Assembly: GCA_947259605.1 (NCBI GenBank)
Contig: CAMYMX010000281.1
Span: 1-5,416, forward strand
DNA length: 5,416 nt
Direction of reading: 5' to 3'
From: an uncultured Polyangiaceae bacterium
GTDB taxonomy: Bacteria; Myxococcota_A; Polyangia; Polyangiales; Houyiibacteriaceae
Shown here in pieces: positions 1 through 4,009 of the stretch. Position numbers and translations under genes: made by a program. The stretch's first letter is position 1. The number at the start of each line of letters is the position of its first letter. The notes below the pieces were generated by a model. It saw nothing but the letters and a program-made list of their open reading frames with translations, was not told the origin of the DNA and ran no database searches.

Positions 1-158
1 TCCAGGCGCTCTGCGACGAAGAAAACGCGCAGTCGTCGCGTGTCCTACAGAAGGTCGGAATGAAGTACGAAGGCCGGCTTCGGCAGTACGGCATGCATCC
101 CAACCGCTCGGAGCTTCCCCGAGACTGCCTGATGTACGCCCTGGTTCGCCGCGATTGA
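1..158 (+). CDS. GNAT-family N-acetyltransferase, C-terminal fragment (5' end outside window)
   Basis: Only the last 51 residues are present, read from position 3 to the TGA at 156-158. The fragment contains ENAQSSRVLQKVGMKYEGRL, which matches the last conserved block of RimJ/RimL-like GNAT acetyltransferases: an Asn followed by a Ser that begins the helix of acetyl-CoA binding motif B, then 'VLxKxGMxxEG'. It ends with the usual beta-strand (DCLMYALVRRD). Family members transfer acetyl from acetyl-CoA to an amine, often a protein N-terminus or a small molecule; the substrate cannot be told from this piece. The stop lies in the same frame as, and 33 nt before, the rhomboid start, so the two may share a transcript. 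Family assignment is firm, specificity is unknown. Confidence 0.85.
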   Translation, partial: QALCDEENAQSSRVLQKVGMKYEGRLRQYGMHPNRSELPRDCLMYALVRRD

Positions 159-191
159 ACCACGAATCGAAGCGACTACACTCCGCCCCCA

Positions 192-1100
192 ATGCGCATG
201 CTGACGACCGTAGCTGATGAGAGCGAGGCCCAAACGCTCGGCGATGCGCTCTATGCAGATGGCGTGGTCACCACGCTCAAAGAGACCCGGGACGGTGCGA
301 TTGCGATTTGGGTTCACGACGAAACGCAGATGGAGCAGGCGCGCGCCTTCTTGGATGGTTTTGATCCAAGCTCGAGTCGAGTCGCTGAGCTGGCAAAGCA
401 GGCACGCGCACGGCGCAAGAAAGAAGCCAAGTCCGACGAGCAACTTCGGGCGCGCACCGAGAAGGTTCGCGAGCAGATCGAAGCCAAACAGAACATGCGC
501 ATTGGGACGGTAACGACCGGCCTGATCGCGATCAGTGTCGTCGTCTTCTTTCTGACCGACATGGGCGAGAACATGGGGGTCATCCGTTATTTCACCTTCG
601 TCCCGCCGGTACTGACGCGTGGCGGTCCGGTTTGGGGCAACGTAAGCGCGATTTGGGAGGGGCAGCCCTGGCGCTTGTTCACGCCGATGTTCCTGCACTT
701 CGGCTTCATGCACATCCTGTTCAACATGTGGTGGCTGAAGGACCTCGGCACGGCGATCGAACGCGTGTTCTCCGCGCGCTACTTGTTGATTTTCGTCTTG
801 GTCACCGCGGCATTTTCGCATGTTCTCGAATACGCAATGTCGGGGCCCACGACTTTCGGCGGCATGTCGGGCGTGGTCTACAGCCTGTTTGCCTTCGTCT
901 GGATCCGAGGCCGCCTCGACCCGAGCTTCCCGTACCGAATGCCACAGCAACTGGTGACGTTCATGTTGATTTGGTTGGGGCTGGGCTTCACCGGCTGGGT
1001 CGGGCCGATTGCCAACTGGGTGCACACTGGGGGGCTGCTGGTCGGCGCGGTCTGGGGGGTGATTTCGTCGGGGTATCTTCAGCGCAAGCTGGGGCGCTGA
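192..1100 (+). CDS. GlpG-type rhomboid family intramembrane serine protease
   Basis: A 302-residue polytopic inner-membrane protease predicted to cut transmembrane segments of other proteins. Residues 1-58 resemble the cytoplasmic N-terminal domain of E. coli GlpG (compare IAIWVHDETQMEQARAFL with that domain). Residues 62-103 form a very charged Lys/Arg/Glu helix, longer than the linker in E. coli GlpG. The six-span core follows: TM1 about 104-123, a long L1 loop with the conserved Trp-Arg (W160-R161), HILFN in TM2 (H174, N178, oxyanion side), the nucleophile in GGMSG (S226), and the catalytic His in ANWVHTGG (H278). The Ser-His spacing matches GlpG, so it should be active rather than an inactive rhomboid. 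ATG 192 is chosen because the protein aligns with GlpG from its first residues; ATG 198 is possible. No Shine-Dalgarno sequence is evident for either. Substrates are unknown. It is similar to glpG, but the symbol is withheld because orthology cannot be proven here. Confidence 0.93.
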   Translation: MRMLTTVADESEAQTLGDALYADGVVTTLKETRDGAIAIWVHDETQMEQARAFLDGFDPSSSRVAELAKQARARRKKEAKSDEQLRARTEKVREQIEAKQNMRIGTVTTGLIAISVVVFFLTDMGENMGVIRYFTFVPPVLTRGGPVWGNVSAIWEGQPWRLFTPMFLHFGFMHILFNMWWLKDLGTAIERVFSARYLLIFVLVTAAFSHVLEYAMSGPTTFGGMSGVVYSLFAFVWIRGRLDPSFPYRMPQQLVTFMLIWLGLGFTGWVGPIANWVHTGGLLVGAVWGVISSGYLQRKLGR

Positions 1101-1116
1101 GACTGGCATACCGGGG

Positions 1117-1132
1117 CGCGGAAAAAGCCGCG
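1117..1132 (+). terminator. Weak hairpin just after the rhomboid stop
   Basis: CGCGG (1117-1121) pairs perfectly with CCGCG (1128-1132) across a six-base AAAAAG loop, starting 17 nt after the rhomboid stop codon. The position suits a 3' end signal, but the stem is only 5 bp and no T-run follows, so intrinsic termination is doubtful. Confidence 0.2.
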
Positions 1133-1149
1133 ACACGGGGACATGAACA

Positions 1150-1175
1150 CCAACCCACCCGCGGCAGCGCGAGCC
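1150..1175. repeat. Direct repeat, copy 1 (26 nt)
   Basis: The 26 nt here recur at 1332-1357 with two mismatches, both G to A (1169 versus 1351 and 1171 versus 1353). The first 19 nt are identical. Both copies join a CCAACCCACC block to GCGGCAGC, so they look like copies of one junction rather than chance low complexity. Confidence 0.75.
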
Positions 1176-1237
1176 CGAAGGGCGAAGCCCGGCGCAACGC
1201 GCCGGCCAAGCGCGAGCGCAGCGAAGCGCGCGGCAGG
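1161..1237. repeat. GC-rich hairpin segment, candidate dispersed repeat
   Basis: This segment is rich in GCGA, GCGC and GCCC words and carries a perfect 7-bp stem: CCGGCGC at 1189-1195 pairs with GCGCCGG at 1199-1205 across an AAC loop. The octamer CGCGGCAG occurs at 1160-1167 and again at 1229-1236, so it brackets the segment. Its look (short GC-only palindromes between convergent genes) resembles REP-like or other dispersed elements of GC-rich proteobacteria. That is inference: a single window cannot show genomic copy number. Confidence 0.35.
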
Positions 1238-1246
1238 GAGGACTAC

Positions 1247-1263
1247 GGGTGGGGGTGGGCGGG
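1247..1263 (+). other. G-quadruplex motif, plus strand
   Basis: GGGTGGGGGTGGGCGGG has four G-tracts of three or more bases with single-base loops, which is the most stable class of predicted G-quadruplex. It lies 147 nt after the rhomboid stop, so it would be present in any read-through RNA. The pattern is seen directly; folding and function are inferred. Confidence 0.6.
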
Positions 1264-1284
1264 CGGTGTAACTAAGCCTAACCA

Positions 1285-1347
1285 GCTCACCAACCCACCA
1301 ACCCCGCTCACCAACCCACCAACCCCGCCCCCCAACCCACCCGCGGC
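1285..1347. repeat. 21-nt tandem repeat, about three copies
   Basis: Two identical 21-nt units, each beginning GCTCACCAACCCACC, occupy 1285-1305 and 1306-1326. A degenerate third copy at 1327-1347 keeps the CCAACCCACC core. The strand is almost devoid of G inside the units. Because 21 is a multiple of three, the repeat translates as LTNPPTP heptads in one plus frame, but that frame is not part of a credible gene. Confidence 0.8.
1323..1342 (-). other. G-quadruplex motif, minus strand
   Basis: The plus strand reads C4-G-C6-AA-C3-A-C3, so the minus strand has four G-tracts of 3 to 6 bases with loops of 1 to 2 bases. It lies 51 nt beyond the DUF1415 stop in the direction of that gene's transcription, mirroring the plus-strand motif at 1247-1263. 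The pattern is direct observation; structure formation is inferred. Confidence 0.55.
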
Positions 1348-1357
1348 AGCACAAGCC
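1332..1357. repeat. Direct repeat, copy 2 (26 nt)
   Basis: This is the partner of 1150-1175, with 24 of 26 positions identical. It overlaps the degenerate last unit of the tandem repeat, so the tandem array and the direct repeat probably derive from the same CCAACCCACC core. Confidence 0.75.
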
Positions 1358-1392
1358 AAACAGTGACGCCCGCCCCAAAGCCCCTGCCCCCG

Positions 1393-2031
1393 TCAGAACA
1401 GCGGCATCAGCCGGGCATAGCTCCGCTCCCGGTCCCTCTGAATATCATCAAAAATCCCCTGAATCTCCGCCCTTCCCTCTCGCTCGAGCATCCGCTCGTT
1501 GTGCGAAACGACCGACGCGGCGACGCTTTGCGGGGCCTTCGCTCCGTTGAGCTTCTCCAAGTCGATATCGAAGATGTCGCGGTAGTGGGGCGGATCCTGA
1601 GCCCGGATTTCTTCTAGGCGAGATCGGCGGACGAGCTGTACCGTGGGATCGGGGGTTTGCCTTAGAAACTGGATTGAACCTGCGGATTCAGCCGCGCACG
1701 GGTAGAACGGCGCAGTTAGAAAGACGCCGTCGTGCTGCTTGCCGATCGATCTTGCCCAGGCCGCAAAGGAATCCGGCCCTCCAGCGAAGCGCGGGGCGAT
1801 CACGAACGCAACGTCGATCGTATCGTCGCCCGCCCAGCCGCCCAGTACGGGGGCTAGCTCCTCGGGACTGCAAGACGCGCGGGTCACGACGTGTGTACGC
1901 TTACGGCCCTCGACTCGCGCTGCCCTTGCCCAGGGACAGACCGAAAAACGCTCGATCAGCTCGAGGTGGTAGCGCGCGTGGAGCCGGAGCGCCTCACGCC
2001 GGAGCGCCTCATGCGGATTCACCGGGCTCAA
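1393..2031 (-). CDS. DUF1415 family protein, function unknown
   Basis: A 212-residue protein with features of the DUF1415 family: an N-terminal helix leading to a Cys-Pro-aromatic motif (ERFSVCPWA, C32-P33), a central beta segment (DVAFVIAPRF, 73-82), an 'APFYP' motif (107-111), and 'TPDPTVQLVRRSRLEEI' (126-142), where other members have a 'sPyPtlhLLRe' block. No biochemical role is known to me; the conserved Cys hints at metal or thiol chemistry, but that is a guess. No signal peptide or membrane span is visible, so it is probably cytoplasmic. The start taken is TTG 2031-2029, which overlaps the Nudix stop by 4 nt (TTGA) and suggests translational coupling; GTG 2022-2020 is a close alternative that would shorten it by three residues. 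Neither has a clear ribosome binding site. Confidence 0.8.
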   Translation of the reverse strand: MSPVNPHEALRREALRLHARYHLELIERFSVCPWARAARVEGRKRTHVVTRASCSPEELAPVLGGWAGDDTIDVAFVIAPRFAGGPDSFAAWARSIGKQHDGVFLTAPFYPCAAESAGSIQFLRQTPDPTVQLVRRSRLEEIRAQDPPHYRDIFDIDLEKLNGAKAPQSVAASVVSHNERMLEREGRAEIQGIFDDIQRDRERSYARLMPLF

Positions 2032-2504
2032 TGCGTCGCCCGCGCAATTCGTTTCGAGAGATATTCGTCGAGGTGGGGCACGATCTGCATGCTCAGCGCT
2101 TCGTCGGGCTTGACGAACTCTGCGCGAACGACCTCGCGGTTGTCGACTTGCACGTTCGGCTCGGCTTCCACCTCGAGCTCGAAGATGTCGAGCGTGTCCT
2201 GGCGGTGCTCGAACACATGCGTGCCGTGATAGGCGTGGACCAGTCGCTTGGGCTGCACGTTGATGCCGACCTCTTCGCGGAGCTCGCGTGCCGCCGCAGT
2301 TCGGCGATCTTCACGGGGTCGGATGTAGCCGCCCGGCAAGGTGAGCTGAGCTCGGTAGGAGTTCTTCACGAGCAAGACTCGGCCGTGGTGCCAGACCGCC
2401 ACGAGCGCTCCGGTCGTCTCCGGTCGTCGAATGAACCACAGAAGCCGTAACCCCCAATGCGCCACCCGATACACCGCCCTGATCAAGGCGTTGAACATGG
2501 CCAC
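2028..2504 (-). CDS. Nudix hydrolase
   Basis: A 158-residue Nudix-fold hydrolase. The Nudix box GX5EX7REUXEEXGU is intact at residues 59-81 (G59, E65, R73-E74-L75, E77-E78, G80-I81), so all metal-binding glutamates are present. It is preceded by the usual LTLPGG strand-turn and by LLVKNSYRAQ. Family members cleave nucleoside diphosphates linked to another moiety; the substrate here cannot be read from sequence. The first 27 residues (NALIRAVYRVAHWGLRLLWF) form a hydrophobic, basic amphipathic helix that may sit on the membrane, as in related Nudix proteins that begin this way. The start is GTG 2504-2502; ATG 2498-2496, two codons later, is an equally plausible start, and neither has a strong Shine-Dalgarno sequence. 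It follows the MATE gene by 51 nt and overlaps the DUF1415 gene, so an operon is likely. Confidence 0.93.
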   Translation of the reverse strand: MAMFNALIRAVYRVAHWGLRLLWFIRRPETTGALVAVWHHGRVLLVKNSYRAQLTLPGGYIRPREDRRTAAARELREEVGINVQPKRLVHAYHGTHVFEHRQDTLDIFELEVEAEPNVQVDNREVVRAEFVKPDEALSMQIVPHLDEYLSKRIARATH

Positions 2505-2555
2505 AGGTTACCAAAAGAGCCGGGGGCAGAGAAATCCCTGCTTAGCGGGGTCCCT

Positions 2556-3956
2556 TCAGAGGGTTGCGCCCGCTCGCGCCCAGTCCCCGCGCCGATAGGC
2601 GAGAATACCGAGGAACATACGAACTAAGAACGAAATGGGGACGGCGACCCAGATCCCAAACGCGTCCCAGCCCACGACGAAACCGAGGAACCAGCTGAGC
2701 GGGACCTGAATGATGAGCGTGCCGACGATGTTGATCATCAGGCTGGTGCTGGTCGCGCCGGCGCCGCGGAGCATTCCAATCAGCCCGATGTGGATACCGA
2801 CGACCGGCATGCCCCAACCGAGGACCTGCATCCACAGGATCGAATAGCGGCCCAGCTCGGTCGCCGGGTCGATATCGAAAATCGCAATAATCGGCGTCGC
2901 GCCGAACACGATCGACAAGCCGAGAAACGTCATGATCGCCGTCGACAGGATGATGCCGCCGTGGACGACTTGACGCGCCTCAGGCTCGTCGTCGGCGCCA
3001 AGCGCATTTCCGACCATCGCCCCAATGGCCTGCGAGACCCCGAGCCCGGGCACGAACGCCAGAGACTGAACTCTCAGCCCAACGCCGTGGGCTGCGACGG
3101 CCACCTGCGCGACCCGTGCCAGCATTCCAACGACGGAGAGAAACGCAATGTTGAGGACCAGCATGTCGAGCGCGGCCGGCGCTCCAATGCGGAAGAGATC
3201 GCGGGCGAGCGGCTGATCAAGCCGTGCCAAGCCGAGACGAGCACGAACACCATAGACGACGTCACGCCTCAAGATGAGCACCATCAGGACGACTGCAACG
3301 GCCTGGGAGATGACGGTACCCCAGGCCGCGCCGCGGACACCCATGGCGGGAAAGCCAAGGCGCCCCAAGATCAGGCCGTAGTTCAACACGATGTTGATGA
3401 GGTTGCTCAATAGCGCGATCATGAACGGCAGCATGGTGTTGCCGACTGCGCGCAGAGCCGCCGCGAACAACATGTTCAAGTAGAAAAACACGGTGAGTGA
3501 AAGGAGTGGGCGCAGGTAGCTCACCGCGAGGTCGCGCACCCCTGCCTCGGCGCCGAGCCACTCCATGATCTGGCCGGCGGCGAGGTTGCCGACGATCGCC
3601 ACCGCGATCGACACGAGATAGGTGAGAAGAATGCTCTGGTGCAGAACGTGATTGATGCGGTCGGATTGACGAGCGCCGTGGGCACGAGAAATGAAAGCGA
3701 CCGTTCCCACCGTCAGCCCGAGCATCGCCACCATCAGCAAAAACACCAGCTGACCCGCAAACCCAAGCGCCGTCAGCGCCTCCTCGGCATTGCCCAAACG
3801 ACCGCACATCGCGGTGTCGACCGCCAAGGTGAGTACGCTGAGCAGATTCAAGCCGACGATCGGCATCGCCAGATCGAAGAGGCGCCGGAAGATGGTGCGA
3901 TCGACGCTCTTGAATGGACCTGACGCGGATTTCATCAGCGGCGGGGGACCTTGCAT
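2556..3956 (-). CDS. MATE family multidrug/metabolite efflux transporter
   Basis: With the ATG at 3956 this is a 466-residue, roughly 12-span inner-membrane antiporter, a normal MATE length. It would expel cationic drugs or metabolites in exchange for Na+ or H+. Diagnostic blocks are visible in both pseudo-repeat halves: TM1 'LAMPIVGLNLLSVLTLAVDT' (29-48) with GRLG after it, 'LRAVGNTMLPFMIALLSNLI' (168-187), 'GVRGAAWGTVIS' (206-217), 'RVQSLAFVPGLG' (295-306) followed by AMVGNALGA, and 'GMLRGAGAT' (394-402). No frameshift is seen. The frame stays open to TTG 4010-4008, but that start would overlap the divergent kinase start codon and add a non-conserved, Ser/Pro-rich tail, so it is rejected. 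ATG 3935 (459 residues) is also possible. Substrate is unknown, and the NorM/DinF/MatE subfamily was not resolved. A 4-bp hairpin (2552-2563) at the stop is too weak to call a terminator. Confidence 0.93.
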   Translation of the reverse strand: MQGPPPLMKSASGPFKSVDRTIFRRLFDLAMPIVGLNLLSVLTLAVDTAMCGRLGNAEEALTALGFAGQLVFLLMVAMLGLTVGTVAFISRAHGARQSDRINHVLHQSILLTYLVSIAVAIVGNLAAGQIMEWLGAEAGVRDLAVSYLRPLLSLTVFFYLNMLFAAALRAVGNTMLPFMIALLSNLINIVLNYGLILGRLGFPAMGVRGAAWGTVISQAVAVVLMVLILRRDVVYGVRARLGLARLDQPLARDLFRIGAPAALDMLVLNIAFLSVVGMLARVAQVAVAAHGVGLRVQSLAFVPGLGVSQAIGAMVGNALGADDEPEARQVVHGGIILSTAIMTFLGLSIVFGATPIIAIFDIDPATELGRYSILWMQVLGWGMPVVGIHIGLIGMLRGAGATSTSLMINIVGTLIIQVPLSWFLGFVVGWDAFGIWVAVPISFLVRMFLGILAYRRGDWARAGATL

Positions 3957-4009
3957 CGCTCGTCGTGACGGCGCCAGTGCTTTCGCGATGGTGCTAGTCT
4001 TGTCGGGCA
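3957..4009. promoter_or_regulatory. Short divergent intergenic region (MATE/kinase)
   Basis: Only 53 nt lie between the chosen MATE start (3956, leftward) and the kinase start (4010, rightward), or 74 nt if MATE begins at 3935. Promoters for both genes must lie here or inside the neighbouring coding sequence. On the plus strand TGCTAGTCT (3992-4000) resembles a weak extended -10 element, but no -35 match sits at a proper distance. No operator palindrome is obvious. The function follows from gene orientation, not from a recognised motif. Confidence 0.35.

Larger units (their letters stand above)
1101..1392. other. Repeat-rich intergenic region between convergent genes
   Basis: This 292-nt stretch separates the rightward rhomboid gene from the leftward DUF1415 gene and holds no convincing gene. 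From left to right it contains a weak hairpin (1117-1132), the first copy of a direct repeat (1150-1175), a GC-rich hairpin segment (about 1161-1237), a plus-strand G-quadruplex motif (1247-1263), a 21-nt tandem repeat (1285-1347) whose end carries a minus-strand G-quadruplex motif (1323-1342), and the second direct-repeat copy (1332-1357). Reading frames that cross it are low-complexity translations of the repeats (for example LTNPPTP units) and are judged spurious. No classical hairpin followed by a T-run is present for either gene. Confidence 0.8.

Noticed and set aside
45..1136. A 363-codon open frame on the minus strand across the rhomboid gene
   Set aside because: It is antisense to a gene with clear catalytic motifs, its translation is Arg/His/Pro-rich without a recognisable domain, and it also covers the GNAT tail. 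It is a typical shadow frame in GC-rich DNA.
1117..1205. Strong intrinsic terminator for the rhomboid gene
   Set aside because: The hairpins at 1117-1132 and 1189-1205 have no following T-run, so only a weak candidate was recorded.
1150..1357. CRISPR array or integron-like attachment site
   Set aside because: The repeats are few, unequally spaced and low in complexity, with no uniform spacers, no cas genes and no integrase or recombinase nearby.
632..1366. A 244-codon plus-strand frame ending in LTNPPTP repeats
   Set aside because: It starts inside the rhomboid gene in another frame, and its tail is just the translated tandem repeats. No domain is recognisable.
1079..1378. A 99-codon minus-strand frame with GWWVGE repeats
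   Set aside because: It is made of the complement of the tandem repeats and the GC-rich element, overlaps the rhomboid 3' end, and has no protein-like conservation pattern.
1674..2450. A 258-codon plus-strand frame across the DUF1415 and Nudix genes
   Set aside because: It is antisense to two well-supported genes; the Arg-rich, low-complexity translation is a shadow.
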